In this document: positions 18,109 through 27,438 of the stretch, piece after piece
Position numbering within the stretch: position 1 is the stretch's first letter
Layout: every line of letters starts with the position of its first letter
Assembly (NCBI RefSeq): GCF_003236175.1
Contig: NZ_QKTW01000027.1
Location: 125,600-189,599 of the forward strand
Direction of reading: 5' to 3'
Source of the DNA: Taibaiella soli
GTDB lineage: Bacteria > Bacteroidota > Bacteroidia > Chitinophagales > Chitinophagaceae
Length of the DNA: 64,000 bases
Translations under genes and position numbers: made by a program
Notes under the pieces: model-generated
Databases searched by the model: none
Told to the model about the DNA's origin: nothing
Seen by the model: only the letters and a program-made list of their open reading frames with translations

Positions 18109-20928
18109 CTAACCTTCAGGGTAGAGTATAGCTGTAAACTGATTTTTACCATTAAACAGTTTTTGTGCCGTTTGCTGAATATCTGCAGGTGTCAGTTTAT
18201 CTACCCGGCTATCATATTGCAGGATGGTGTTTTTGTCTTTACCCCAGAATAGAATGCTTTCGAGGCTGCCCATCCAGTATTTGTTTTCTTTCAAGGCCGT
18301 GCGATGTTGTTCATGCCAGGTTGCCTTCACTTTATCCAGGTCTTTCTGATCAGGACCTTTTTCCTTCAATTCCTTAATTTCATCGTTTGCAGCTGCGATC
18401 AACTTATCTACATTCTCCGGACCGCAGGGAAGCTGCATGCCCACAGAATACCGTTGATAAGGTAATCTGCTCACACTCGCATTGAATCCACCGCCGTAAA
18501 TAGCACCTAACTTCTCACGAAGATCTTCCACCACTTTTATATTAAGTACTTCAGAAAGCGCTTGTGCTTTCAGTGCCAGATCATCAGAATAGGGAATCTC
18601 GCCATAATACTGGGTAACGATCAGGCTTTGCTTTTCCGTACCTTTTTTGAATTTTAAAGTATGTTCACCGGCAATCGGACGAACGCCATTGTCTTTATAA
18701 GCCGTTGTTTTTTTCTGCACCGGAATGCTGCCCAGATAAGTTTCCAGCAATGGAATGATCTTTTCAGCGTCTACATTGCCGACAATGAAGAAATGATAAC
18801 CATCGGCGGAGCCAAATTCCGCTTTGTAAATGTCCAGCGCACGGTCCAGATTTACTTTGTCGATATCCTGAATGGTCGGAATTGCAATTTTGGCCAGCGG
18901 ATTATTATCATACAGCGTTTTAATCATGGTATCCGCAAAAGCTACTTTTGGATTTGCAGAAAGGAATTGCAACTGTTGCTTTTGTTTGTCTTTAAATGCA
19001 TTGTACAGCGCCTCATCTTTTCTCGGATGCATAATATAGAGGTAAGTGAGTTGCATCAGCGATTCAAAATCCTTGATACTGCTGCCACCTGAAAGTATAT
19101 CTTCAATATCAGACATATCGGAATTGATGCTGACTGTTTTGCCTGCCAGAATTTTTTCAAGATCTGTAGGTGAAAAATCACCGATACCCATTTCTTCAAT
19201 GATATCGGTAATGAAAGCAGCATTCTGTTTGTCGGCAACGCCATATTGACCAGTACCACCTTGTTTCACACCTCTCATAATGATTTCGTCACTTTTGAAA
19301 TCGGTCGGCTTGATGGTTACCTTAATGCCGTTACTTAATGTATAAGTAGTTGCATCTAATCCTTCCTCTTTGACAGTTCCTACTACTTTTCCAGGTTGCG
19401 GAATCGTTGTCATCAAACTGGTCGCTACTTTTTCTTCTGCTTTAGCCGTTACCGTCTGACTCAATCCAGCTTGCGTCATCGCGAGCAAAGCGGCATCGTT
19501 TGGCAATTTCTGATCTGCTTTTTCAGGAGCAGTGATCAGTGTAAACGTGTTCACGTTCTGCATCCATTGCGCAGGTTGTTTACTTACTTCTGAAAGCTGA
19601 ATGCCTGGCAAAAGATTTTTATAATATTGGTATTCGTTTTCGATGCCAGGAACTGGTTCGTTATCCAGGAAATTGCGGGTGTATTCGTTGATGTAGCTGC
19701 CGCTGTTGGTTGTTTTACGTTCGTTGTAAAGCTTATCCATGCCGCTCATCATTTCTTTTTTCGTCAGTTCCAATTCGCTTTCGGTAAAACCGAATTTCTT
19801 TGCTCGGATCAACTCTGCTGTAACTGCTTTCATGGCATTATCCGGACCATCAGCACCAAATCCTGCATTCACAACAAAACTTTCATAACCATGAATCAGG
19901 TCATCGAATCCTGCGCCAGCATAAAGAAACGGAGGATTACTGCTTTGCGACAGATCACTAAAACGACGGTTCAGCATTTGCAGCGCCAATGCTCGTACTA
20001 TATTTGAGCGGTAGTCGCCTACAGTTTTCTCTTCCATTTTTTTGGTGTGTGAAAACATAATCTGCAGATCTGAACTTGTTGCTTCTTTATCAGTCACAAC
20101 CATCGCGTCTGATTTTGTACGTGCCGCAGCTGTAATATAGGTGCGTGTTTTTTCGCCTTTCGGATTTTTCAGCGTAGCAAAATGTTCCCGTATCAGTTTC
20201 ATCGCGGTAGCAGTGTCAATATCACCAACAACAGCTACGGCCTGCAGGTCCGGACGGTACCAATCGTTATAGAAACGACGGATGTTTTCGTATTTGAATG
20301 TCTTTAGAATGGTGTCCTTACCAATCGGCAAACGTTCAGCGTATTTAGTACCTGCTGCATATTTCGGGAAATATTTTTTCAGCATGCGGTCGTCCGCGCC
20401 TTTACCCAAACGGCTTTCTTCCAGCACCACGCCGCGTTCATCGTCAATATCCTTATCAGTCAGCAAAGCATTGTGTGCCCAGTCTTCTATAATCTGGAAA
20501 CCTTTTTCGAGATTACCTGGCTTGTCTGTAGGAATGGGCAGTATATAAACGGTCTGATCGAAAGCCGTATAAGCATTCAGATCGGCACCAAACTCCACGC
20601 CGATTGATTGCAGATAATTGACCAGTTCGTTTTTCTGGAAATTCTTTGTTCCGTTGAAGTTCATGTGTTCCATGAAATGCGCCAGACCTTGCTGGTCGTT
20701 ATCTTCCAGAATCGAACCGGCTTTTACTACCAGGCGTAGTTCTACTTTTTTCTCCGGTTTTTGATTCGGGCGTACGTAATAGGTAAGACCATTGGCAAAT
20801 TTGCCGGTAAGTAGATTTGGGTCTGTCGGTAAGTTTGATTTCAGATCCTGTGCAAACAATGAAAAACCTGCAAAGGATAAGGTGCCCGCCAGCATGCAGC
20901 GAAGCAAAATTCGGGTGTGTGATTGCAT
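18109..20928 (-). CDS. M16-family zinc metallopeptidase, exported
   Basis: A 939-residue pitrilysin-family peptidase containing both M16 halves in one chain. Signal peptide about 1-26 (SLFA-Q). The active half has the inverted zinc motif HFMEH (His84, Glu87, His88), and Glu164 in DDERGVVLEE is the expected third ligand. The second half, from about residue 510, is the catalytically inert-looking partner with the QSLIVTQYYGE and EDLREKLGAIYGGG segments typical of the C-terminal repeat. Likely degrades peptides in the periplasm. A single-gene transcript, divergent from glmM. Confidence 0.94.
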   Translation of the reverse strand: MQSHTRILLRCMLAGTLSFAGFSLFAQDLKSNLPTDPNLLTGKFANGLTYYVRPNQKPEKKVELRLVVKAGSILEDNDQQGLAHFMEHMNFNGTKNFQKNELVNYLQSIGVEFGADLNAYTAFDQTVYILPIPTDKPGNLEKGFQIIEDWAHNALLTDKDIDDERGVVLEESRLGKGADDRMLKKYFPKYAAGTKYAERLPIGKDTILKTFKYENIRRFYNDWYRPDLQAVAVVGDIDTATAMKLIREHFATLKNPKGEKTRTYITAAARTKSDAMVVTDKEATSSDLQIMFSHTKKMEEKTVGDYRSNIVRALALQMLNRRFSDLSQSSNPPFLYAGAGFDDLIHGYESFVVNAGFGADGPDNAMKAVTAELIRAKKFGFTESELELTKKEMMSGMDKLYNERKTTNSGSYINEYTRNFLDNEPVPGIENEYQYYKNLLPGIQLSEVSKQPAQWMQNVNTFTLITAPEKADQKLPNDAALLAMTQAGLSQTVTAKAEEKVATSLMTTIPQPGKVVGTVKEEGLDATTYTLSNGIKVTIKPTDFKSDEIIMRGVKQGGTGQYGVADKQNAAFITDIIEEMGIGDFSPTDLEKILAGKTVSINSDMSDIEDILSGGSSIKDFESLMQLTYLYIMHPRKDEALYNAFKDKQKQQLQFLSANPKVAFADTMIKTLYDNNPLAKIAIPTIQDIDKVNLDRALDIYKAEFGSADGYHFFIVGNVDAEKIIPLLETYLGSIPVQKKTTAYKDNGVRPIAGEHTLKFKKGTEKQSLIVTQYYGEIPYSDDLALKAQALSEVLNIKVVEDLREKLGAIYGGGFNASVSRLPYQRYSVGMQLPCGPENVDKLIAAANDEIKELKEKGPDQKDLDKVKATWHEQHRTALKENKYWMGSLESILFWGKDKNTILQYDSRVDKLTPADIQQTAQKLFNGKNQFTAILYPEG

Positions 20929-21142
20929 AAAAGCGGTCAGATTTAAAGGAGCAAAGTACGCTAATGGCTGGAAAATAAAAGCTGTGGAAAACGTTCGAAA
21001 ATGCTAAAATGTTGTTATATAACGGCTTCTCTAGCCGTTATATGCGCCGAAAGATCCTTTTGTTCAAAATTCTATGTTAATTGTACTTTCCGGCTAGCGC
21101 GAGTATATTAAACGCTTATCTTCGCACGGTAGCACAGTTTAT

Positions 21143-22537
21143 ATGGCACTTATCAAATCGATTTCAGGAATCAGAGGAACTATTGGCGGAAAACCCGGCA
21201 CCGCGCTTACACCGATCGACATTGTAAAATTCACTACTGCTTATGGCGCATGGATCGCACAGCAGGGAGAGAATAAGAAAATCATCATCGGTCGCGACGG
21301 ACGTATCTCCGGCCCGATGGTGCGCAATCTCGTTGTTGCAACGCTTCAGGGCATGGGTTTTGACATCATCGACCTCGGCCTGAGCACCACGCCAACCGTT
21401 GAAATGGCAGTGAAAACAGAAAGCGCAGCAGGTGGCATTATCCTTACAGCCAGCCACAATCCCAAAGAATGGAACGCACTGAAACTGTTGAATGCGGCAG
21501 GTGAATTTCTGGACGCTGAGGCAGGCAAATGGATATTGGAATATGCCGAAAGATCTGAAATGGATTTTGCGGATGTAAATAAATTAGGAAAGGTAACCAC
21601 AGACGAGACTTTGGGTCAAAAGCACATCGATGCTATTCTGGCGCACCCATTAGTTGATGTAGAAGCAATCCGTAAAAAAGAATTTAAAGTTGTAGTTGAT
21701 CCGGTAAACAGTACCGGCGCTATTTATGTACCAATGGTACTGAAAGCGCTGGGCGTTGATGATATCATTATTATCAACGAAGAAGTAACCGGTAAATTTG
21801 CTCATAATCCGGAACCTTTACCAGAACATCTGCGCGAACTGTGCAGTGTAGTAGAAAAGAAAAACGCACATCTCGGTATTGCCGTTGATCCGGATGTAGA
21901 CCGTCTGTGTTTTGTTTGTGAAGATGGCAGCCTGTTTGGCGAAGAATATACACTTGTAGCGATTGCTGATTATGTGCTTTCTCATAAGAAAGGTAACACT
22001 GTTTCCAACCTTTCTTCTACACGCGCATTGAGAGATGTTACCGAAAAACACGGTGGTACTTACTATCCAAGTGCGGTAGGCGAGGTGAATGTGGTGAAAA
22101 AAATGAAAGAAGTAGACGCAGTAATCGGCGGTGAAGGTAACGGTGGTGTTATCGTTCCGGAACTGCACTACGGTCGTGATGCGCTGATCGGTATCGCTTT
22201 ATTCCTTACTCATCTGGCGAAGTCTGGCAAAACGGCTAAAAACCTGCGCAGTTCATATCCTGATTACATTATTTCTAAAAACAAAATTGAACTGGACGAA
22301 AGCGTGGATGTAAAACACATCTTCGACCAGATCATGAAGAAATACAAAAAGCAGCCGATCAATACAGAAGATGGTCTGCGTATTGAATTCGATAAAGACT
22401 GGGTACACCTGCGTACTTCAAACACAGAGCCAATCATTCGTATCTATGCGGAAAGCGTAAACGAAACAACGGCCAACAATATCGCCAAACGTATTATTGG
22501 TGATATCAAGGAGATGATGCTGGTGAAAGCGGAGTAG
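21143..22537 (+). CDS. glmM: Phosphoglucosamine mutase (alpha-D-phosphohexomutase)
   Basis: A 464-residue phosphohexomutase. The phosphoserine loop is TASHNPKEW (Ser104), the Mg2+ loop DPDVDRL (Asp249, Asp251, Asp253), the sugar-binding loop GGEGNGG (about 329-335) and the phosphate-binding loop RTSNTEPIIRIYAE near residue 424. In Bacteroidota this form is annotated GlmM, converting glucosamine-6-phosphate to glucosamine-1-phosphate for UDP-GlcNAc; phosphomannomutase or phosphoglucomutase activity cannot be excluded. A TATCTTCG box at 21117-21124 may be the -7 promoter element. Monocistronic. Confidence 0.88.
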   Translation: MALIKSISGIRGTIGGKPGTALTPIDIVKFTTAYGAWIAQQGENKKIIIGRDGRISGPMVRNLVVATLQGMGFDIIDLGLSTTPTVEMAVKTESAAGGIILTASHNPKEWNALKLLNAAGEFLDAEAGKWILEYAERSEMDFADVNKLGKVTTDETLGQKHIDAILAHPLVDVEAIRKKEFKVVVDPVNSTGAIYVPMVLKALGVDDIIIINEEVTGKFAHNPEPLPEHLRELCSVVEKKNAHLGIAVDPDVDRLCFVCEDGSLFGEEYTLVAIADYVLSHKKGNTVSNLSSTRALRDVTEKHGGTYYPSAVGEVNVVKKMKEVDAVIGGEGNGGVIVPELHYGRDALIGIALFLTHLAKSGKTAKNLRSSYPDYIISKNKIELDESVDVKHIFDQIMKKYKKQPINTEDGLRIEFDKDWVHLRTSNTEPIIRIYAESVNETTANNIAKRIIGDIKEMMLVKAE

Positions 22538-22703
22538 GCCTTGACTTGGTGAATGGTGAATAGTCAATGGTTAATGTGGTGAGACGTCAAACGTCAAAGT
22601 GTGGATGTATAACCGCATAGTCATGTCGACGATAGGAGACATCCCGCGGAATAAGAAGTGTTGAATGAGTGGTCGCAACCTCAGTAAATAAAATTAAAAA
22701 ATA

Positions 22704-22743
22704 GGAAACCCGCAGGCGCTCGCTTGCGGGTTCCTTGTTTTTT
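22704..22743 (+). terminator. Terminator-like hairpin downstream of glmM
   Basis: AACCCGCA (22707-22714) pairs with TGCGGGTT (22725-22732), followed by CCTTG and a run of six T. It is 170 bases past glmM. Confidence 0.7.
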
Positions 22744-22762
22744 ACGTGCATGTAACCATACG

Positions 22763-23491
22763 GGTCATCGCGAGGACGACGCAGGAGGATGTGGCGATCT
22801 GATTTCGCGCTGGATTCGTCTGTATTATCGGGCAAATTGCGTCGAAGAACCACCTTCCCAAAACCGCCACAGCAGCAACTTTTATATGATCGTCAAAATC
22901 GTCCTTACAATATTCCCAACTCGTCCTTACGATTTTCTAAACTCGTAAGGACGAGTTTAAGCGAAGATCCTGACGAATGTGAGCAGTTGTAACAAATAAT
23001 TTTTCCCATCGCGAAAAAACCTGCGGGTCATTGCGATGAGGAGATACGACGAAGTGGCAATCTGGTTTCGCGGAGGGAAGAACGAGCTTTCGCAATAGGG
23101 ATTAAAAATCCCTATTATCTGTCGTTCGATATGCGCTATGCTAACATGCCGAACAGCGAGGGGATGTTTAATTTCCTCAGCGCGAAATCAGATCACCATG
23201 TCGCCCCGACAGTTTCACTGTATTGGGGCTCCTCGTGATGATCCTCAAAATCTGTTACTCAATGCGAGTGCTATGATGGTAAGGTCGTTTTTTTTGCGAT
23301 GATTCAAAGAAAAAGTCAAAAATTGAAAATGTGTTTATGGTTTAAATGTCACATCGGCATGAGATGGCCCACTAAATACGGATGCTCGTTACGCGGGAAC
23401 CTTCTTTCGTCAGGAGGACAAACGCGGGCAGTACCGCGCGAGTAACCGCGAAATCAGATTCCAACTTCCTCTTTCGTCGTCATCGCGATGA
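22763..23491. repeat. Cluster of four degenerate REP-like repeats
   Basis: A unit of about 50 bp, roughly GTCATYGCGAKGA...CGACGAAG...GGCGATCTG plus ATTTCGCG, occurs forward at about 22763-22810 and 23026-23072, and inverted at about 23180-23242 and 23443-23491. Degenerate relatives occur at 28216-28258 and 36637-36665. Confidence 0.7.
22918..22957. repeat. Perfect 15-bp inverted repeat
   Basis: AACTCGTCCTTACGA (22918-22932) and its exact reverse complement (22943-22957) surround a 10-base loop. There is no clean T run after it, so a terminator role is doubtful. Confidence 0.85.
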
Positions 23492-23699
23492 CCGTGTTGG
23501 CATACACTCGCATTATATGTGCCTTCTAGTTAGTATGACAAACGTGATAGGAAGCCGCGCCTTCGTGCCACCGCGAACAAAACCTTTGCATCTTTGCTAC
23601 CTATTTTCCTTTGCGTGAAACGCTAAGCTGGTTATACGCTTTTAGTTTTAGCCTTTCCGCTTTAATAAAATCGTATTTTGCTGCACCATTTTAGTTTTT

Positions 23700-25208
23700 G
23701 TGCGTCAATCTGAATACGATATAGTGATCATCGGCAGTGGCCTCGGTGGCTTGCTGACAGCTGTTTTCCTCGCAAAGGAAGGCATGAAGGTTTGTGTGCT
23801 GGAGAAAAACAAACAGATTGGTGGTTGTTTGCAGACATTTGCCCTGCACAAAAAAGTGTTCGACAGCTGCGTGCACTATATCGGCGGTCTGGGCGAAGGG
23901 CATACACTCAACCGGATCTTCAGTTATGCCGGTATTATGGACAAATTATCGCTCTCGGCATTTGATACTAATGGCTTCGACCGCATTGCTTTCGGCGATG
24001 AGCAAATTGAATATCCACAGGCAACAGGCAAAGAGAATTTTATCGAACAATTATTGCCTTTCTTCCCGGAGGAAAAAGCTGCGCTGAAAAAATACATCGC
24101 CACTATGAGCGAGGTAACCAGCCATTTTCCATTGTATCATTTGCGCAATGGTTCTGCGGATGAAAAGATTGCGGTAACCAGTTTAGAACTCAGCGGTACA
24201 CTACAACATATCACTTCAAACAAACGTCTGCGAAATGTTCTGGCGGGAAACAATCTTTTGTACGCCGGTGTCGAAAATGTATCGCCGTTTTATCTGCATG
24301 CTTTGGTGCTGGAAAGTTATCTGCACAGTGCACATAAAGTAATGCCGGGTAGTTCACAGATAGCAAAATTGCTTTGGCAGGAATTACAAAAGCACGGCGG
24401 CGAAATTCATCGCAATCTCGGCGTTACAAAACTGGTGGAAGAAAACGGTCAGATTTGCTACGCTGAAACCGAAGGTGGGCAAAGGTTTTACGGGAAACAA
24501 TTCATCAGTAATATTCATCCCGCGGCATTATTGCGAATTACCGACAGCGATTTGTTGCGCAAAGCTTACCGGCAACGCATCAACGGGCTAGAACAAACGC
24601 AATCTGCCTTTATGATTAATTTGGTATTGCGGCCCGGAACAGTTGCACATCGCGATTACAACCTCTACTGGCATCGTACCGATGACGTATTTATTGGTGC
24701 GACAAATAAAGCTGAATGGCCCCAAACCTATGCTTTGTACTTCGTCGGCGATAAAGAGCGACCGGGCTTCGCAGAAAGTCTGTCCATACTTACTTATATG
24801 AGTCCTGTGCAAACGGCGTTATGGGATACAACAGAAAATCATTCTGGCAGACCTACGGAGCGTGACGAAACCTACGAATCGTTCAAACAATCTTACGCCG
24901 ACCAACTGTTCAATAAAGTATTGGAACGCGTTCCGGAATTGAAAGGAAATATCCTTGCCCAATCAGTAGCGACACCGCTTACATACCGAGATTACACGCA
25001 TACTCCTAATGGTGCATTGTACGGCATTCTCAAAAACGTACATGAACCGATGAAAACAACCATCGCAACGCGCACACGCATCCCCAACTTATTACAAACC
25101 GGCCAGAATGTAAACCTGCATGGCGTTTTGGGTGTGAGCATTACTGCAATTGCTACTGCCGGCGAGTTAATTGGACTGGATTATCTGCTAGGAAAAATTA
25201 ATAGCTGA
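23700..25208 (+). CDS. FAD-dependent oxidoreductase (phytoene desaturase / retinol saturase-like)
   Basis: A 502-residue flavoprotein. The dinucleotide motif IIGSGLGGLLTAVFLAKEG (residues 10-28) is followed by LEKNKQIGG, and the C-terminal NLHGVLGVSITAIATAGE is the FAD-binding end of the carotenoid-desaturase/isomerase superfamily. The closest style is CrtH/RetSat-like: carotenoid or retinol isomerase or saturase. No other carotenoid gene is present in the window, so the substrate stays open. The start is a GTG at 23700, directly before the flavin motif; no better ATG exists upstream in frame. Confidence 0.88.
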   Translation: MRQSEYDIVIIGSGLGGLLTAVFLAKEGMKVCVLEKNKQIGGCLQTFALHKKVFDSCVHYIGGLGEGHTLNRIFSYAGIMDKLSLSAFDTNGFDRIAFGDEQIEYPQATGKENFIEQLLPFFPEEKAALKKYIATMSEVTSHFPLYHLRNGSADEKIAVTSLELSGTLQHITSNKRLRNVLAGNNLLYAGVENVSPFYLHALVLESYLHSAHKVMPGSSQIAKLLWQELQKHGGEIHRNLGVTKLVEENGQICYAETEGGQRFYGKQFISNIHPAALLRITDSDLLRKAYRQRINGLEQTQSAFMINLVLRPGTVAHRDYNLYWHRTDDVFIGATNKAEWPQTYALYFVGDKERPGFAESLSILTYMSPVQTALWDTTENHSGRPTERDETYESFKQSYADQLFNKVLERVPELKGNILAQSVATPLTYRDYTHTPNGALYGILKNVHEPMKTTIATRTRIPNLLQTGQNVNLHGVLGVSITAIATAGELIGLDYLLGKINS

Positions 25209-25238
25209 TTTGCTAAACGCTGGCGTAGCATTTAGCAA

Positions 25239-25304
25239 AATCCTGTACGGGACTTGCCTAACTTCTGTACAGGATTTGCCTGACTTCTGTACAGAAGTTT
25301 CCAA
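25239..25304. repeat. Three 22-bp tandem repeats containing a palindrome
   Basis: Units at 25239-25260, 25261-25282 and 25283-25304 share CTGTACRGRA plus TTGCCT-type sequence. The third contains the perfect 16-bp palindrome ACTTCTGTACAGAAGT (25283-25298). They lie upstream of the outer-membrane protein gene. Confidence 0.75.
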
Positions 25305-25398
25305 ACTGCTGCTTAGCATTTTTTTTGTATTTTTCATGCCTGCTGATAAATAAATAGGGGTTTTCGGTTAAGCATCCGTGTTGTAATAAACCAAACCC

Positions 25399-26067
25399 AT
25401 GTATCAACGAATTGTACTTACCCTCGTTTTCTTCTTCTCCGTAACATTTACCGACGCACAAGACAAAGGACTTTATTTAGGCATGCAAGCCAATGGGGGA
25501 TTTGCCAACGATCTTAACAACAACGCTACCAAAGCCGGTACAACCATAAACGGTCATAGCGAGCTTGGTTTCACCGGTACCTTTATGGTGAAAGACTTTT
25601 GGGGAATCACGACAGGAGCACTGCACACTAATTTCAATTTTGATCTCCGCTACGGTGACCATCTTTTAGGCACACAAAAGCTATATTATTGGCGAATGCC
25701 ACTCGGTGTACGTTTCATCTTTTCAAGAAAGCCGAGTCGTGTAAAAATTGATTTCTACGGCGGTTTATCGCTGTACTTTCTTCAAAAAGCAAACTTTACT
25801 GGCAACAGAGAAGGTCCGCTGGGACCTACAGTTTCCGACCCCACAACGCAAAATTATCATGCAGTAGGAGTGGGTGCTTATACGGGAATGGGGATGAATA
25901 TTCGAGTTGCAAAATCTTGCAATTTATTGCTTGGGTTCCAATTGGCAGGTGCGTTTGGTAACCAAAATAAGAGTGGCGAGATACAAGGCTATAAAATGAA
26001 CGCAAGCCTCACAACCTTTACGTTTAATCTTGGTTTTCAGATGTGCATCTTTTCGTATAGGCATTAA
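25399..26067 (+). CDS. Outer-membrane beta-barrel protein
   Basis: A 222-residue exported protein with a signal peptide (cleaved after TFTDA). The mature part begins KGLYLGMQANGGF and shows alternating hydrophobic strands, ending in a FNLGFQMCIFSYRH strand. This pattern is the porin-family/OMP-b-brl beta-barrel of eight to ten strands common in Bacteroidota. No specific function can be assigned. Immediately downstream lies the Uma2 duplication. Confidence 0.75.
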   Translation: MYQRIVLTLVFFFSVTFTDAQDKGLYLGMQANGGFANDLNNNATKAGTTINGHSELGFTGTFMVKDFWGITTGALHTNFNFDLRYGDHLLGTQKLYYWRMPLGVRFIFSRKPSRVKIDFYGGLSLYFLQKANFTGNREGPLGPTVSDPTTQNYHAVGVGAYTGMGMNIRVAKSCNLLLGFQLAGAFGNQNKSGEIQGYKMNASLTTFTFNLGFQMCIFSYRH

Positions 26068-26090
26068 GGGATTTGCCCGGATCGATAAAA

Positions 26091-26645
26091 ATGGAGTACT
26101 TTCGGGAAATGGGTGCAACGAAAATGATACCAAGGTATACATACGATGATTATAAAAATTGGGAAGGCAATTGGGAATTGATTAATGGAATTCCCTTTGC
26201 GATGAGTCCTGCACCTCAACCAAAACATCAGCGTATTTCGGTGCGATTATCTACTATTTTCGATAATGCTTTAAGTCAATGTAAATCTTGCGTTGTCTAC
26301 GGTCCTATCGATTATAAAATTTCAGACGAAACAGTGCTGCAACCCGATATGCTAATCGTCTGCGATGAAATCACAAAACAATATCTTGATTTTGCACCTT
26401 CACTTGTAGTTGAAATTTTGTCACCATCGACTGCTTCTAAAGATCGGCTCTATAAATATGAATGCTACCAGAAACAAGGTATCCCATACTATCTGATCGT
26501 AGATCCGGAGTCTGAAGAAGTGAATGTTTATGAATTGCGGGATGGCATTTATAGTGAAGCGGCTTCGGCAAAAGACTTTCAACATCATTTCAATTTTCCG
26601 GAAGCTTGCACTGCCGATATCAATTTCTCGGAAATCTGGCAATAA
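26091..26645 (+). CDS. Uma2-family PD-(D/E)XK endonuclease-like protein (copy 1)
   Basis: A 184-residue Uma2 (DUF820) protein. Family marks are WELINGIPFAMSPAP (Glu29), PKHQRIS, LQPDMLIVC (Asp86), VVEILSPSTASKDR (Glu108) and KYECYQKQGIPYY (Lys122 to Tyr), the restriction-endonuclease-like catalytic core. Biological role of the family is uncertain. The ATG at 26091 is preferred to the TTG at 26073 because it lines up with copy 2. The paralogue is 90 bases downstream. Outside residues 51-68 the two differ at only four positions. Confidence 0.9.
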   Translation: MEYFREMGATKMIPRYTYDDYKNWEGNWELINGIPFAMSPAPQPKHQRISVRLSTIFDNALSQCKSCVVYGPIDYKISDETVLQPDMLIVCDEITKQYLDFAPSLVVEILSPSTASKDRLYKYECYQKQGIPYYLIVDPESEEVNVYELRDGIYSEAASAKDFQHHFNFPEACTADINFSEIWQ

Positions 26646-26735
26646 GCGCGGTTGCAACAAAGTTACCTAGCTGTTATATCGCGAACCTGCAATAACAGAG
26701 AACCCGAAGTAAGGGATTTGCCCGGATCGATAAAA

Positions 26736-27290
26736 ATGCAGTACTTTCGGGAAATGGGTGCAACGAAGATGGTACCAAGGTATACATACGATGATTATAA
26801 AAATTGGGAAGGCAATTGGGAATTGATTAATGGAATTCCCTTTGCGATGAGTCCTGCACCTCAACCGAAACATCAACGTATTTCAGCTAATCTCCAGGCT
26901 GAATTTCGCATGTTTCTGAAAAAATGTGACGTATGTACCGTCTACGGTCCTATCGATTATAAAATTTCAGACGAAACAGTTCTGCAACCCGACATGCTAA
27001 TCGTCTGCGGTGAAATCACAAAACAATATCTTGATTTTGCACCTTCACTTGTAGTTGAAATTTTGTCACCATCAACTGCTTCTAAAGATCGGCTCTATAA
27101 ATTTGAATGCTACCAGAAACAAGGTATCCCATACTATCTGATCGTAGATCCTGAGTCTGAAGAAGTGAATGTTTATGAATTGCGGGATGGCATTTATAGT
27201 GAAGCAGCTTCGGCAAAAGACTTTCAACATCATTTCAATTTTCCGGAAGCTTGCACTGCCGATATCAATTTCTCGGAAATCTGGCAATAA
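26736..27290 (+). CDS. Uma2-family PD-(D/E)XK endonuclease-like protein (copy 2)
   Basis: A 184-residue paralogue of the preceding gene. Differences are E2Q, I13V, D92G, Y123F and a block at residues 51-68 in which 13 of 18 residues differ. All presumed catalytic residues (Glu29, Asp86, Glu108, Lys122) are kept, so both may be active. The ATG at 26736 is in the position corresponding to copy 1; an upstream in-frame extension to 26652 is encoded by copied trailer sequence and is unlikely to be real. The diverged block may alter specificity (inference). Confidence 0.9.
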   Translation: MQYFREMGATKMVPRYTYDDYKNWEGNWELINGIPFAMSPAPQPKHQRISANLQAEFRMFLKKCDVCTVYGPIDYKISDETVLQPDMLIVCGEITKQYLDFAPSLVVEILSPSTASKDRLYKFECYQKQGIPYYLIVDPESEEVNVYELRDGIYSEAASAKDFQHHFNFPEACTADINFSEIWQ

Positions 27291-27426
27291 GCGCGGTTGC
27301 AACAAAGTTACCTAGCTGTTATATCGCGAACCTGCAATAACAGAGGACTCGAAGTCGTCCAGCTGTCATTGTTTTTTCAATTGTGGGACGCAGGCTTCGC
27401 TGGCACGGTACTAATGGCATATTTCG

Positions 27427-27434
27427 TAAATTTG
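27427..27434 (+). promoter_or_regulatory. Possible -7 box, TAAATTTG
   Basis: A TAnnTTTG match ends 4 bases before the ATG at 27439, implying a very short or absent leader. No matching -33 TTG was found. Confidence 0.35.
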
Positions 27435-27438
27435 TATT

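Larger units (their letters stand above)
22538..23699. other. 1.16-kb repeat-rich gap without genes
   Basis: No convincing gene. It holds a terminator-like hairpin, four copies of a degenerate REP-like repeat (two in each orientation), a perfect 15-bp inverted repeat at 22918-22957 and a smaller one at 23094-23116. It looks like a dumping ground of repetitive elements between glmM and the FAD oxidoreductase. Confidence 0.7.
26065..27345 (+). repeat. 645-bp tandem duplication carrying two Uma2 genes
   Basis: Copy 1 runs about 26065-26709 and copy 2 about 26710-27345. Leader (AAGGGATTTGCCCGG...), gene and trailer (TAAGCGCGGTTGC...AATAACAGAG) are nearly identical, except for a sharply diverged block at 26241-26294 versus 26886-26939. 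Confidence 0.93.

Noticed and set aside
22704-22743. Degenerate tRNA-like structure
   Set aside because: A simple GC hairpin with a T run; no cloverleaf arms or TTCRANNC-type T-loop.
23382-23618. 78-residue frame in the glmM-downstream gap
   Set aside because: Overlaps a REP-like repeat, with no homology or plausible composition.
26065-27345. Insertion sequence carrying the Uma2 genes
   Set aside because: No transposase or terminal inverted repeats; the structure is a plain tandem duplication.
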